Positions 55,808-64,000 of a stretch of DNA of 64,000 bases are shown here, in pieces (the first letter of the stretch is position 1; each line of letters begins with the position of its first letter). Under the pieces are notes generated by a model that worked only from the letters and a program-made list of their open reading frames with translations, did not search any database and had not been told where the DNA came from. This DNA comes from Allobosea robiniae (GTDB taxonomy: Bacteria; Pseudomonadota; Alphaproteobacteria; Rhizobiales; Beijerinckiaceae): assembly GCF_900102525.1 (NCBI RefSeq), contig NZ_FNBZ01000003.1:434001-498000 (forward strand). Reading direction: 5' to 3'. Made by a program: the position numbers and the translations under genes.

Positions 55808-56947
55808 ATGCGCATTGCTGTCCCAGCCGAAACGCAAGGGGCGGAAACCCGCGTCGCAGCGACGCCGGAGACCGTCCGCAAGTTCAAGGGCCTCGGCGCC
55901 GAGGTCGTGGTCGAGACGGGGGCGGGCAAAGCCTCCGGCATCCTCGATGCGGATTATGAGGCAGCAGGGGCGACAATCGCGAAAACGGCGGCGGAAGCGC
56001 TGGCCGGCGCGGCTATCGTGCTGAAGGTGCGGCGTCCGTCGGAGAGCGAGATCGCCGGCCTGCCGGCTGGTGCGCTCGTCGTCGCGACGATGGACCCCTA
56101 TGGCAACGAGGCGCAGGTCGCGGCGCTGGCCAAGGCCAATGTCGACGCCTTCGCCATGGAGTTCATGCCGCGCATCACCCGGGCCCAGGTGATGGACGTG
56201 CTGTCCTCGCAGGCCAATCTCGCGGGCTATCGCGCCGTGATCGACGGCGCGGCCGAATACGGCCGGGCGCTGCCGATGATGATGACGGCGGCGGGCACCG
56301 TGCCGGCTGCGAAGATCTTCGTGATGGGCGTCGGCGTCGCCGGCCTGCAGGCGATCGCGACCGCGCGGCGCCTCGGCGCCATCGTCACCGCGACCGACGT
56401 GCGCCCCGCCACCAAGGAACAGGTCGAATCGCTCGGCGCCAAGTTCCTCGCCGTCGAGGACGAGGAGTTCAAGCAGGCGCAGACGGCCGGCGGCTATGCC
56501 AAGGAGATGTCCAAGGAATACCAGGCGAAGCAGGCGGAGCTGACCGCGAGCCACATCGCCAAGCAGGACATCGTCATCACCACCGCGCTGATCCCGGGGC
56601 GGCCTGCGCCGAAGCTGATCTCGGCGGCGATGGTCGAGAGCATGAAGCCCGGCTCCGTGATCGTCGATCTCGCGGTCGAGCGCGGCGGCAATTGCGAGCT
56701 CGCCAACCCCGGCGAGGTCGTGACCACCGGGAACGGCGTCAAGATCGTGGGCCATCTCAACGTGCCCGGCCGCCTGCCCGCAACCTCCTCCTCGCTCTAC
56801 GCCAAGAACCTCTTCGCCTTCGTCGAGACGCTGATCGACAAGGCCGAGAAGAAGCTCGCGGTGAACTGGGACGACGAGCTGGTCAAGGCGACCGCCCTGA
56901 CGAAGGACGGTGCCGTCATCCACCCGAATTTCTCAGCCAAGGCCTGA
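55808..56947 (+). CDS. pntAA: NAD(P) transhydrogenase subunit alpha (NAD-binding part)
   Basis: The 379-residue soluble domain I binds NAD(H). Conserved parts are [39 protein letters not shown], the NAD Rossmann motif [20 protein letters not shown] and [15 protein letters not shown]. The enzyme couples hydride transfer between NADH and NADP to proton movement. In E. coli this part is fused with the membrane region that is a separate gene here, as in Rhodospirillum rubrum. The next gene lies 17 bases downstream. Confidence 0.95.
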   Translation: MRIAVPAETQGAETRVAATPETVRKFKGLGAEVVVETGAGKASGILDADYEAAGATIAKTAAEALAGAAIVLKVRRPSESEIAGLPAGALVVATMDPYGNEAQVAALAKANVDAFAMEFMPRITRAQVMDVLSSQANLAGYRAVIDGAAEYGRALPMMMTAAGTVPAAKIFVMGVGVAGLQAIATARRLGAIVTATDVRPATKEQVESLGAKFLAVEDEEFKQAQTAGGYAKEMSKEYQAKQAELTASHIAKQDIVITTALIPGRPAPKLISAAMVESMKPGSVIVDLAVERGGNCELANPGEVVTTGNGVKIVGHLNVPGRLPATSSSLYAKNLFAFVETLIDKAEKKLAVNWDDELVKATALTKDGAVIHPNFSAKA

Positions 56948-56964
56948 GCGAAGGAATTCCGACC

Positions 56965-57399
56965 ATGGCAACTCCCTCCACCGAACAGGCTCTCGAACAG
57001 GCCCGCAACGCGGCCGCTCTCGCCAAACAGGCAGCCGAGCTCGCCGAGCGCTACGCCGATCAGGCCGCGGCCGCGGCCAGCATCGCGACCGGCGGCGTCG
57101 ACCCGACGGTCTACCGCCTCGCGATCTTCGTGCTCGCCGTCTTCGTCGGCTACTATGTCGTCTGGTCGGTGACGCCGGCGCTGCACACGCCGCTGATGTC
57201 GGTCACCAACGCGATCTCCTCCGTCATCGTCGTCGGCGCCTTGCTGGCGGTCGGCGTCGAGACCCTGCCGACGCTCGGTGACGGGCCGATCTGGGCCAAG
57301 GTCTTCGGCTTCCTCGCGCTGGTCCTCGCCTCGGTGAATATCTTCGGCGGCTTCCTCGTCACCGAGCGAATGCTCGCGATGTACAAGAAGAAGGGCTGA
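56965..57399 (+). CDS. pntAB: NAD(P) transhydrogenase subunit alpha part 2 (membrane)
   Basis: The 144-residue protein starts with a long Ala/Glu/Gln-rich helix, likely coiled coil (residues 5-45), which is not found in all relatives. The membrane part follows with three to four helices ([21 protein letters not shown], shown in part, [40 protein letters not shown]). [13 protein letters not shown] is the conserved core of the proton channel. The ATG at 56965 has AAGGAATTCC ahead. pntB begins 5 bases after its stop. Confidence 0.93.
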   Translation: MATPSTEQALEQARNAAALAKQAAELAERYADQAAAAASIATGGVDPTVYRLAIFVLAVFVGYYVVWSVTPALHTPLMSVTNAISSVIVVGALLAVGVETLPTLGDGPIWAKVFGFLALVLASVNIFGGFLVTERMLAMYKKKG

Positions 57400-57404
57400 T
57401 CGCC

Positions 57405-58811
57405 ATGGCCGCGAACCTCTCAGCCCTGCTCTACGTCGTCTCCGGCGTCCTCTTCATCATGGCCCTGCGCGGCCTGTCGCATCCGACGACCTCGCGACAG
57501 GGCAACCGCTACGGCATGATCGGCATGGCGATCGCCATCGTCACGACCGTGGTGTTCTTCCCGCCGTCGGGCTTCTCGGGCTGGCTGCTCGTCATTATCG
57601 GCATCGCCATCGGCGGCGGTATCGGCGCGGTCATGGCCAAGCGCGTGCAGATGACGCAGATGCCGCAGCTCGTCGCCTTCTTCCACTCGCTGGTCGGCCT
57701 TGCCGCGGTGCTGGTGGCGGCGGCGGCGCTCTATGCCCCGGAAGCCTTCGGCATCGGCCATGCCGGCTCGATCAAGGGCGCGAGCCTGTTCGAGATGGCG
57801 CTCGGCGTCGCGATCGGCGCGGTCACCTTCACCGGTTCGATCATCGCCTTCCTCAAGCTCGACGGGCGGATGAGCGGCAAGCCGATCATGCTGCCGCAGC
57901 GCCATGGCATCAATATCGGGCTCGGCATCGCGCTCGTGGTGCTGCTGGCGATCTTCATCAAGAGCGAGAGCCACACCGTCTTCTGGCTGATCGTCGCGGT
58001 CTCGCTGGTGCTCGGCGTGCTGCTGATCATCCCGATCGGCGGCGCCGACATGCCGGTCGTCGTCTCGATGCTGAACTCCTATTCCGGCTGGGCCGCGGCG
58101 GGCATCGGCTTCACGCTGGGCAACATGGCGCTGATCATCACCGGCGCGCTGGTCGGCTCGTCCGGTGCGATCCTGTCCTACATCATGTGCAAGGCGATGA
58201 ACCGGAGCTTCATCTCGGTCATCCTCGGCGGCTTCGGCGGCGATGACGCCGCGGCCGGCGCGGGTGGCGCGGTCGAAGCGCGGCCGGTCAAGCAGGGCTC
58301 GCCCGACGATGCCGCCTACATCATGAAGAATGCCGGCAAGGTCATCATCGTGCCCGGCTACGGCATGGCGGTGGCGCAGGCGCAGCACACGCTGCGCGAG
58401 ATGGCCGACCTGCTCAAGAAGGAGGGCGTCGAGGTCAAATACGCCATCCATCCGGTCGCAGGCCGCATGCCCGGCCATATGAACGTGCTGCTGGCCGAGG
58501 CCAACGTGCCCTATGACGAGGTCTTCGAGCTCGAGGACATCAACTCGGAATTCGGCCAGGCCGACGTCGCCTTCGTCATCGGCGCCAACGACGTCACCAA
58601 CCCGGCCGCCAAGACCGACAAGTCCTCGCCGATCTATGGCATGCCGATCCTCGACGTCGAGAAGGCCAAGACCGTGCTCTTCATCAAGCGCGGCATGGCG
58701 GCGGGCTATGCCGGCGTCGAGAACGAACTGTTCTTCCGCCCCAACACCATGATGCTGTTCGGCGACGCCAAGAAGGTCACCGACGCGATCGTCAAGGCGA
58801 TGGCGCACTGA
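57405..58811 (+). CDS. pntB: NAD(P) transhydrogenase subunit beta
   Basis: The 468-residue protein has an N-terminal membrane domain with about nine helices and the soluble NADP-binding domain III (about 290-468). The latter has VIIVPGYGMAVAQAQH, KYAIHPVAGRMPGHMNVLLA, FVIGANDVTNPAAK and MAAGYAGVENELFF, all conserved. With PntAA and PntAB it forms the proton-translocating enzyme that keeps NADPH reduced. A hairpin follows its stop by 25 bases. Confidence 0.96.
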   Translation: MAANLSALLYVVSGVLFIMALRGLSHPTTSRQGNRYGMIGMAIAIVTTVVFFPPSGFSGWLLVIIGIAIGGGIGAVMAKRVQMTQMPQLVAFFHSLVGLAAVLVAAAALYAPEAFGIGHAGSIKGASLFEMALGVAIGAVTFTGSIIAFLKLDGRMSGKPIMLPQRHGINIGLGIALVVLLAIFIKSESHTVFWLIVAVSLVLGVLLIIPIGGADMPVVVSMLNSYSGWAAAGIGFTLGNMALIITGALVGSSGAILSYIMCKAMNRSFISVILGGFGGDDAAAGAGGAVEARPVKQGSPDDAAYIMKNAGKVIIVPGYGMAVAQAQHTLREMADLLKKEGVEVKYAIHPVAGRMPGHMNVLLAEANVPYDEVFELEDINSEFGQADVAFVIGANDVTNPAAKTDKSSPIYGMPILDVEKAKTVLFIKRGMAAGYAGVENELFFRPNTMMLFGDAKKVTDAIVKAMAH

Positions 58812-58836
58812 CGCCGAGCCGTCATCGGATTGCTGC

Positions 58837-58868
58837 AAAGGGCCGGCTTGATCGCCGGCCCTTTCGTT
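58837..58868 (+). terminator. Hairpin after pntB
   Basis: AAAGGGCCGGC at 58837-58847 pairs with GCCGGCCCTTT at 58854-58864 around TTGATC. The U-run is short (TTTCGTTT), so termination may be partial. It precedes the alpha/beta hydrolase gene by about 20 bases. Confidence 0.75.
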
Positions 58869-58888
58869 TCCGGAACCTGCATCGCGTG

Positions 58889-59761
58889 ATGATCCGGCGT
58901 CTGCTGAAACTGCTGCTGTTGCTGGGGCTGGCGGGCTACTTCGCCGGGCTGGGCATGCTCTATCTGCGCCAGCGCGAGATGATGTATCCGCGCGATCCGG
59001 CGAGGGCGGACATCACTACGGCCGGGCTCGACGCCGCCGAGGAGGTCAGCGTGGCCACGGCCGATGGCGAGCGGCTGGTCGCCTGGGTCGTGCCGCCGCG
59101 TGCAGGCAAGCCGGTCCTGCTCTATTTCCACGGCAATGCCGGCAATCTCGGCAGGCCCGGGCGCGTGGAGCGCTTCCGGGGACTCACGGAGGACGGCACG
59201 GGCCTGTTCGCCATCAGCTATCGCGGCTATGGCGGCTCCTCCGGCACTCCGAGCGAAGAGGGGCTGTTGCAGGACGCGCGGGCGGCCTATGGCGCTGCTG
59301 CGGCGCGGTTCGGCGCCGGCAGGCTGGTCGGATACGGCGAGTCGCTGGGCACCGGCGTGGTGCTGAAGCTCGCGGCAGAGGTGCCGCTCCAGGCGGTGGT
59401 GCTGGAGGCGCCCTATCGTTCGACCCTGGCTGTGGCGCAGGGGCTCTATCCCTATCTGCCGCTCAGCCTGGTGATGAAGGACCAGTTCCGCTCGGATGAG
59501 ATCATCGCCCGGGTCCGGGCGCCGCTGCTCGTGCTGCATGGCGAGCGCGACCAGGTCATTCCCTTCGCGCAGGGACGGCAGCTCTACGCGCTCGCGAACG
59601 CGCCCAAGCGCTTCCTGGGCTTTACCACGGGGCGGCACGCGGATCTGCCGCGCTACGGATCGATCGGCGAGATCAGGCGTTTCCTGGCCGATGCCGTATC
59701 AGGCAGCATCGGCGGGGCGGACAGCCGCATGATCGGGGAGGGAGCCGGCGCGCGCCCCTGA
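58889..59761 (+). CDS. Alpha/beta hydrolase, membrane-anchored
   Basis: The 290-residue protein has an N-terminal hydrophobic anchor (residues 6-24, LKLLLLLGLAGYFAGLGMLY). The hydrolase fold has the oxyanion segment LYFHGNAGN, the nucleophile Ser in GYGESLGTG, the Asp in VLHGERDQVIP and a His in GRHADLPRYG. It resembles BEM46/ABHD17-like serine hydrolases. Tyr-Arg-Gly-Tyr-Gly-Gly (ISYRGYGGSSG) is typical of the family. The substrate is unknown. GTG at 58886 could also serve as start. Confidence 0.88.
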   Translation: MIRRLLKLLLLLGLAGYFAGLGMLYLRQREMMYPRDPARADITTAGLDAAEEVSVATADGERLVAWVVPPRAGKPVLLYFHGNAGNLGRPGRVERFRGLTEDGTGLFAISYRGYGGSSGTPSEEGLLQDARAAYGAAAARFGAGRLVGYGESLGTGVVLKLAAEVPLQAVVLEAPYRSTLAVAQGLYPYLPLSLVMKDQFRSDEIIARVRAPLLVLHGERDQVIPFAQGRQLYALANAPKRFLGFTTGRHADLPRYGSIGEIRRFLADAVSGSIGGADSRMIGEGAGARP

Positions 59762-59781
59762 GGCGCGCCTCCGATGCTCCG

Positions 59782-60630
59782 TCAGCTCCGGAAGAAGCCG
59801 CCGCCGCCGAGGCGCGATGAGCCGGCGCGGGCCTGGGCATTGTTGCCGTCGATGGACAACGCGCGCTGATAGGCTTCGGAAGCTTCGGCCTTCTTGCCGA
59901 GCTTCTCGAAGGCGAAACCGCGGCCGGCCCAGGCATTGGCATTGCGGTTGTCGACGTTGAGGGCGGCCGTGAAGTCCTCCTGCGCGGAATCGTACTTGCC
60001 AAGCGCGTTCAGGCTCTCGCCGCGCGCGATATAGGGCGGGGCGGTGTAGGGATTGCGGTCGATCACCGAGTCGAAATCGGTGACGGCATTCTGATGCTGG
60101 CCTTCCTTCTGGTAGACGAGGCCGCGGGCATGGAAAGCTTCCGCCGATTCGGGATTGAGCCGGATCGCGGTGTTGAGATCGGCTAGCGCCTGCTGGCTGT
60201 TGCCCTGCGCACGCAGCAGATTGGCGCGGGCGATATAGGCCGGCGCATAATTCGCATTGGCGGTGGTGGCGCGGTTGAAATCGGCGAGCGCCGAATCGGC
60301 GCGGCCGCTCTGGCGCAGCGCGAGGCCGCGATTCGTATAGGCGGAAGCGAGGGTCGGATCGATCTGCACCGCCTTGGTGAAGTCCGAGATCGCATCCGAG
60401 AAGCGGCCGACGCGGGCATAGGCCGCGCCGCGCGTGTTATAGGCGCCGGGGTCGTTCGGATTGCGCGAGATGACCTCGCTCAGCGAGCCGATATTGACGC
60501 TGGCATCGGCGGTGTCGCGAGTGTCGAGTTCGGCGACGGCGGGCTGTGAGCCGAGATTGGAGACGGTGTCGCAACCCGCCAGGGCCAGCGCCATGCCGGC
60601 TGCGGCCAACCAGTAATTGCCTCGGATCAT
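59782..60630 (-). CDS. TPR-repeat lipoprotein
   Basis: The 282-residue protein has a lipoprotein signal with lipobox LALAGC and then six or so TPR units from residue 55 on (for example NDPGAYNTRGAAYARVGRFS, ASAYTNRGLALRQSGRADSA, AEAFHARGLVYQKEGQHQNA). It ends with an Arg/Gly tail. TPR lipoproteins, such as NlpI, act as scaffolds for protease or peptidoglycan enzymes. The ATG at 60630 with GAGG upstream was preferred; a second ATG at 60642 lacks such a site. Confidence 0.88.
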   Translation of the reverse strand: MIRGNYWLAAAGMALALAGCDTVSNLGSQPAVAELDTRDTADASVNIGSLSEVISRNPNDPGAYNTRGAAYARVGRFSDAISDFTKAVQIDPTLASAYTNRGLALRQSGRADSALADFNRATTANANYAPAYIARANLLRAQGNSQQALADLNTAIRLNPESAEAFHARGLVYQKEGQHQNAVTDFDSVIDRNPYTAPPYIARGESLNALGKYDSAQEDFTAALNVDNRNANAWAGRGFAFEKLGKKAEASEAYQRALSIDGNNAQARAGSSRLGGGGFFRS

Positions 60631-60751
60631 GCTCTGCCTCATCGGTTTTCGTGCTTCGCTTGCCGCGATGCCCTCGTTCCGGAGGATGCCCGGCTTCCGG
60701 ATCGCCATGCGTCCTGCTGGGCGCAAAGTGATGAACCGGCTTATTGTTCCA

Positions 60752-60797
60752 GCACCGGATTTGTTCGAAAAGCGGATTTCACTTTTCGGTCCGATGC
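60752..60797. repeat. Palindromic element (GCATCGG family), copy 2, in a 343-base gap
   Basis: GCACCGGA at 60752-60759 nearly pairs with TCCGATGC at 60790-60797 (one mismatch), and the inner CGAAAAG (60766-60772) pairs with CTTTTCG (60782-60788). It is related to the elements at 39167 and 63842. The surrounding stretch 60631-60973, between the TPR lipoprotein and rpsU genes, has no supported gene; it would hold the lipoprotein promoter and the rpsU transcript end. Confidence 0.7.
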
Positions 60798-60973
60798 AAG
60801 CCGTCGCGGCGTGGTCGCGCTCCCAGACCGGCAGCGCTCTCTCGGAGAAGACGCCCGAAATCCGCCAAAACTTGGTTAACGTGGCTCAAATGACAACGCG
60901 CCCGGAGCGAGCTCCAGGCGCAAATCACTATCGGCCCTGTCATGGCAGCCCCAAACAGGGCAGCCAGAGGGTC

Positions 60974-61207
60974 TCAGGGGCGCTTGGGCTTCACCGGCGC
61001 GGGCAGGAGGCCTTCGCGCTGGAGCTTCTTGCGCTGGAGCTTGCGGGCGCGGCGCACGGCCTCGGCCTCTTCGCGAGCGCGCTTCTCGGAAGGCTTCTCG
61101 TAGTGGCCACGAAGCTTCATCTCACGGAAGATGCCCTCGCGCTGCATCTTCTTCTTGAGGGCGCGGAGCGCCTGATCGACATTGTTGTCGCGAACGAGAA
61201 CCTGCAC
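60974..61207 (-). CDS. rpsU: 30S ribosomal protein S21
   Basis: The 77-residue basic protein starts [20 protein letters not shown] and ends with the typical Lys/Arg-rich tail ([20 protein letters not shown]). S21 helps the Shine-Dalgarno contact in the small subunit. The start codon is a GTG at 61207, with AAGGA 13 bases upstream. The length and sequence match the alphaproteobacterial form. The 171 bases upstream to purK contain no gene; they should carry its promoter. Confidence 0.95.
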   Translation of the reverse strand: MQVLVRDNNVDQALRALKKKMQREGIFREMKLRGHYEKPSEKRAREEAEAVRRARKLQRKKLQREGLLPAPVKPKRP

Positions 61208-61378
61208 GTGAAACGTCCGTCCTTAACGGGTTGATCCAAGAATGGAGGCCGGCGATAAGCCAGAGCCCACCGCGCGAAGATGGGTGCCGATAGCAGAATT
61301 CATTTCGGCTGTCCACGCCGCAATCCCTTGAAAATGCGGGGTCGATTGCAGTTCGGGGATCGGCCTGGAACCGGGCGC

Positions 61379-62485
61379 TCAGGCGCGCTCGTCCGTGACC
61401 CGGGTGACATGGCCCATCTTGCGGCCCGGACGGGCGTCGCGCTTGCCGTAGAGATGCAGATGCGCGCCGGGTTCGGCCAGCAGTTCGCGCCAGCGCAGCG
61501 CGCTCGCACCGATCAGATTTTCCATCTCGACGCGGCCGCGCCGGGCGGTCGAGCCGAGCGGGAAACCGCAGACGGCGCGGACATGCTGGTGGAACTGCGA
61601 GGTCTCGGCGCCCTCGCTGGTCCAATGCCCGGAATTATGGACGCGCGGGGCGATCTCGTTGACGACGACGCGCTCGGCGAGGTCGCCCTCGGCCTCGAGT
61701 ACGAACAACTCCACGGCAAAGACGCCGACATAGCCGAGCGCCTCGCCGATGCGGCGGGCGGCGTCTACGGCCTGGAGCGATGCGCCTTCCGAGAGATTCG
61801 CGGGGATGCGGGTATAGGCGAGGATATGGTCGCGATGCTCGTTCTCGCAGACGTCGAAGGCGGCGAAGGAGCCGTCGAGCCCGCGTGCGGCGACGACCGA
61901 GACCTCGCGCACGAAGGAGACGAAGCCTTCGAGGATCGCGGGAAAGCGCCCGATCGCCTCATGAGCCTGGGCGAGGTCGCTGCCCGGCGCGATCTTGACC
62001 TGGCCCTTGCCGTCATAGCCGAAGCGGCGGGTCTTCAGGACCGAGGGGCGGCCGAGCTCGGCGGCGGCCGTTTCGAGATCGGCGAGCGAATCGACGGCCC
62101 GGAACGGCGCGACGGCCAGGCCGAGTTCGGAGACGAAGCGCTTCTCGCTGAGCCGGTCCTGGGTCACCGCAAGCGCCCGCGCGCCGGGATGGAGCGGCAC
62201 GCGCGCGGCGAGGAAGGCGGCGGTCGCGGCCGGGACGTTCTCGAACTCGTAGGTGACGACATCGACGGCATCAGCGAAGCGTGCGAGCGCCTCCTGGTCC
62301 TCATAATCCGCGACGGTATGGCGCGCCGCCACGTCGAAGGCCGGGCTGTCGGTCTCGGGCGCGAAGACATGGCAGCGGATGCCGAGATCGGCGGCGGCGA
62401 GCGCCATCATCCGGGCGAGCTGGCCGCCGCCGAGGATGCCGAGCATGGCGCCGGGGGCGAGGCCGGTGGGAACGGGAGGATTCAT
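61379..62485 (-). CDS. purK: 5-(carboxyamino)imidazole ribonucleotide synthase
   Basis: The 368-residue ATP-grasp enzyme makes N5-CAIR from AIR, ATP and bicarbonate. It starts with [22 protein letters not shown] (shown in part as [16 protein letters not shown]), the family signature. [12 protein letters not shown] holds the ATP-grasp lysine, and [16 protein letters not shown] gives metal ligands. It is translationally coupled with purE: the purE stop overlaps the purK ATG (62482-62485). Confidence 0.96.
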   Translation of the reverse strand: MNPPVPTGLAPGAMLGILGGGQLARMMALAAADLGIRCHVFAPETDSPAFDVAARHTVADYEDQEALARFADAVDVVTYEFENVPAATAAFLAARVPLHPGARALAVTQDRLSEKRFVSELGLAVAPFRAVDSLADLETAAAELGRPSVLKTRRFGYDGKGQVKIAPGSDLAQAHEAIGRFPAILEGFVSFVREVSVVAARGLDGSFAAFDVCENEHRDHILAYTRIPANLSEGASLQAVDAARRIGEALGYVGVFAVELFVLEAEGDLAERVVVNEIAPRVHNSGHWTSEGAETSQFHQHVRAVCGFPLGSTARRGRVEMENLIGASALRWRELLAEPGAHLHLYGKRDARPGRKMGHVTRVTDERA

Positions 62486-62982
62486 GCGTCGTCCCGGTTG
62501 GGGCGCTCTGCGATACCGGCGCTCTGGCGGGCGCGATAGGCGTCGAGGCGTTCGGCGAGCGCCTGATCGGACAGGGCGAGCACGGCTGCGGCAAGGAGGG
62601 CGGCGTTGACGGCGCCGGCGCGGCCGATGGCAAGCGTGCCGACCGGGATGCCGGCCGGCATCTGGACGATCGAGAGCAGGCTGTCCTGGCCCGACAGGGC
62701 CTTGGATTCGACGGGCACGCCGAAAACCGGCAGCGGCGTCAGCGATGCCGTCATGCCCGGCAGATGCGCGGCGCCGCCGGCACCGGCAATGACCACCTTG
62801 AAGCCCTCGGCCTTCGCGCCCTTGGCGAAGTCGAAGAGCCGCTCCGGCGTGCGATGAGCCGAGACGATGCGGGCGTCATAAGGGATGGCGAGCGTGTCGA
62901 GAGCCTCGGCTGCGTGACGCATCGTCGCCCAGTCGGACTGGCTGCCCATGATGATGGCGACGGGTGGGCTGCTGGCTGCCAT
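62482..62982 (-). CDS. purE: N5-carboxyaminoimidazole ribonucleotide mutase
   Basis: The 166-residue class I PurE converts N5-CAIR to CAIR in purine synthesis. The active-site loop is [18 protein letters not shown], with [15 protein letters not shown] and [20 protein letters not shown] typical of the family. It is the first gene of the purEK pair on the minus strand. It lies 99 bases away from the DUF465 gene, which is on the same strand upstream. Confidence 0.96.
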   Translation of the reverse strand: MAASSPPVAIIMGSQSDWATMRHAAEALDTLAIPYDARIVSAHRTPERLFDFAKGAKAEGFKVVIAGAGGAAHLPGMTASLTPLPVFGVPVESKALSGQDSLLSIVQMPAGIPVGTLAIGRAGAVNAALLAAAVLALSDQALAERLDAYRARQSAGIAERPNRDDA

Positions 62983-63081
62983 GGAATGCGCTCGGGCTCG
63001 GCTCCGGAAGCGCGCGATCTAGACCGGTCGATGCGGGGTAAGCAAGGGCGAATCGGCGTAAGGCAGCCGGAAAGGGCGGCT

Positions 63082-63306
63082 TCAGGCAATGATGTCGGGC
63101 GTTAGTGCGTCCTCGATCTGGGAAATGCGGTCCTTGAGGTAGAGCTTGCGCTTCTTCAGGCGCTGGACCTGGACCTGATTGATCGAGCCGACGCGCTCCA
63201 GCGCATCGATGGCGCTGTCGAGATCGCGGTGCTCCTCGCGCAGCCGCGCGAGTTCGGAGGTGAAGGTCTCGACCTCTTCCGGGCTGAGCTCGAATCCCAT
63301 GGGCAT
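63082..63306 (-). CDS. YdcH-family protein (DUF465)
   Basis: The 74-residue protein is a short coiled coil of the DUF465 family. LSPEEVETFTSELARLREEH and RLKKRKLYLKDRISQIEDAL are typical, with heptad spacing of Leu and a basic KxRKLxLKD stretch. No role is established. The start was placed at the ATG 63306; an ATG at 63300 is also possible. It is divergent from a second DUF465 gene, with 224 bases between the starts. Confidence 0.82.
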   Translation of the reverse strand: MPMGFELSPEEVETFTSELARLREEHRDLDSAIDALERVGSINQVQVQRLKKRKLYLKDRISQIEDALTPDIIA

Positions 63307-63530
63307 CTCATCATCGCCTTGATCGGGGGCGACTATGCGCGTGCCGCCCGGAGTCCTGCAAGTGCGGGCAAGGCGGCTGAAGGCATAGGGAAGCCATCTA
63401 TTCACGGCTTTCCGGAAACGGACCGGTCACGATCACAGAATCTCATGAATGCCGTGTGACGGCGCGGGGAAGACGTGAAGCCGGCTCTATGCCAGATTGG
63501 TTAAGTCAACCGCTCATCAGGAGGATCCAG

Positions 63531-63719
63531 ATGTCGTTGCAGACCCGTCTTGCGGAACTCGAGCGCAAGCACCGTCAACTCGAGGACGCCATCTCCCAGG
63601 CTGTGGCGAGCCCGTCTTCGAGTGACCTCAGCCTCGCAGAGCTGAAGCGGAAGAAATTGCAACTGAAGGATGAGATCGAACGCGTACGGATGACCATGCC
63701 GGAGCGAACCTTGCACTGA
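63531..63719 (+). CDS. YdcH-family protein (DUF465), second copy
   Basis: The 62-residue protein is a single coiled coil (MSLQTRLAELERKHRQLEDA, LAELKRKKLQLKDEIERVRM) with the same KRKKLxLKDEI pattern as its divergent neighbour. The ATG at 63531 follows a strong AGGAGG site. A hairpin terminator lies 46 bases downstream. It was probably formed by duplication of the same family in an ancestor. Confidence 0.85.
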   Translation: MSLQTRLAELERKHRQLEDAISQAVASPSSSDLSLAELKRKKLQLKDEIERVRMTMPERTLH

Positions 63720-63765
63720 GCCTGCGGGCCGCCAGGCCCTTTGAGTGCTACACAGATGCGGATGG

Positions 63766-63789
63766 ACCGGCCCGAAAGGGCCGGTTTTT
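63766..63789 (+). terminator. Rho-independent terminator after the second DUF465 gene
   Basis: ACCGGCCC (63766-63773) pairs with GGGCCGGT (63778-63785) around a GAAA tetraloop and ends with TTTTT (63785-63789). This is a classic intrinsic terminator. Confidence 0.93.
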
Positions 63790-63841
63790 CGTAGGCGGCT
63801 GCAAGAGCCGTCAACGGAATGACACAATGGACTTTGAAGCT

Positions 63842-63887
63842 GCTTCGGCATGTTCCGAAAACCGCATCGCCCGTTTCGGAGTGATGC
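63842..63887. repeat. Palindromic element (GCATCGG family), copy 3
   Basis: TCCGAAA at 63854-63860 pairs with TTTCGGA at 63874-63880. The left flank CGGCATGTTCCGAAAACCG is near-identical to CGGCTTGGTCCGAAAACCG at 39171-39189, and the right flank ends GTGATGC like the CCGATGC ends of the other copies. It lies between the DUF465 gene and the last gene of the window. Confidence 0.65.
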
Positions 63888-63955
63888 AAGCTGGCGGGAA
63901 CATCTTGCGCGATGGCCAGTTGAGGCCGGGCGCGCCTCGCGCGGGGGAGACTGTC

Positions 63956-64000
63956 ATGGGCATCATCTGGACCATCATCATCGGTTTCATTGCCGGCGTC
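63956..64000 (+). CDS. GlsB/YeaQ/YmgE-family stress membrane protein, N-terminus (partial)
   Basis: Only 15 codons are in the window: MGIIWTIIIGFIAGV. This is the first transmembrane helix of the GlsB/YeaQ/YmgE (transglycosylase-associated) family, which are small proteins of about 80-90 residues with three helices. GGGGGAGA ahead of the ATG is a good ribosome-binding site. The remaining part lies beyond the end of the window, so the call depends on this short match. Confidence 0.65.
   Translation, partial: MGIIWTIIIGFIAGV

Overview
The window looks like a chromosomal segment from a high-GC alphaproteobacterium of the order Hyphomicrobiales (Rhizobiales), possibly Bosea or a relative. The evidence is the mdh-sucC-sucD-sucA-sucB-SDR-lpd order, the split pntAA/pntAB/pntB transhydrogenase preceded by a small aa3-oxidase subunit IV, the alphaproteobacterial type of inositol operon (iolCDEB under an RpiR-type regulator) and several families of short palindromic repeats between genes. 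The genus is a guess from overall resemblance; no rRNA or tRNA gene was seen. Coding density is high, with very strong GC bias at third positions, so long spurious open frames lie antisense to most genes.

Layout. 1-5.6 kb: the end of a PhoB-like regulator, a small STAS-fold protein, and a LysR regulator divergent from an argininosuccinate-lyase-family gene that is translationally coupled to a polar amino-acid ABC transporter. 5.8-7.6 kb: zapE and a TetR regulator. 7.9-17.8 kb: the TCA-cycle block (malate dehydrogenase, succinyl-CoA ligase, 2-oxoglutarate dehydrogenase E1/E2/E3 with an embedded SDR gene), closed by a strong terminator. 17.8-23.8 kb: folD, then a divergent set with a cytosine-deaminase-like amidohydrolase, FAD oxidase, flavodoxin-fold reductase, MarR and a DMT exporter. 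23.9-27.8 kb (minus strand): kup, ispG and a Zur-like Fur protein. 27.9-33.4 kb: 3-hydroxybutyrate dehydrogenase coupled to a patatin lipase, a DUF3830 protein, a Kef/YbaL antiporter, a polyhydroxyalkanoate-granule-type protein and a DUF1232 protein. 33.5-35.5 kb: small membrane and lipoprotein genes.

35.5-42.1 kb is a complete core inositol-catabolic operon, iolC-iolD-iolE-iolB, behind an RpiR regulator; a GGAA-N6-TTCC palindrome upstream of iolC is a good operator candidate. 42.2-53.6 kb is an accessory carboxylate-catabolism region: an SDR, a TRAP transporter with fused DctQM, an IclR regulator, an acyl-CoA synthetase, a tandem PPC/DUF296 protein, a second acyl-CoA synthetase, a BKACE (DUF849) enzyme and a PepT-type peptidase. 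Its substrate cannot be read from the sequence, and it is the best candidate here for an undescribed pathway.

53.7-64 kb returns to housekeeping functions: an ABC1 (UbiB/AarF) kinase, aa3-oxidase subunit IV plus proton-translocating transhydrogenase, an alpha/beta hydrolase, a TPR lipoprotein, ribosomal protein S21, purE-purK, two divergent DUF465 (YdcH) proteins and the start of a GlsB/YeaQ/YmgE membrane protein. No CRISPR array, insertion sequence, prophage, integrase or tRNA gene was found.
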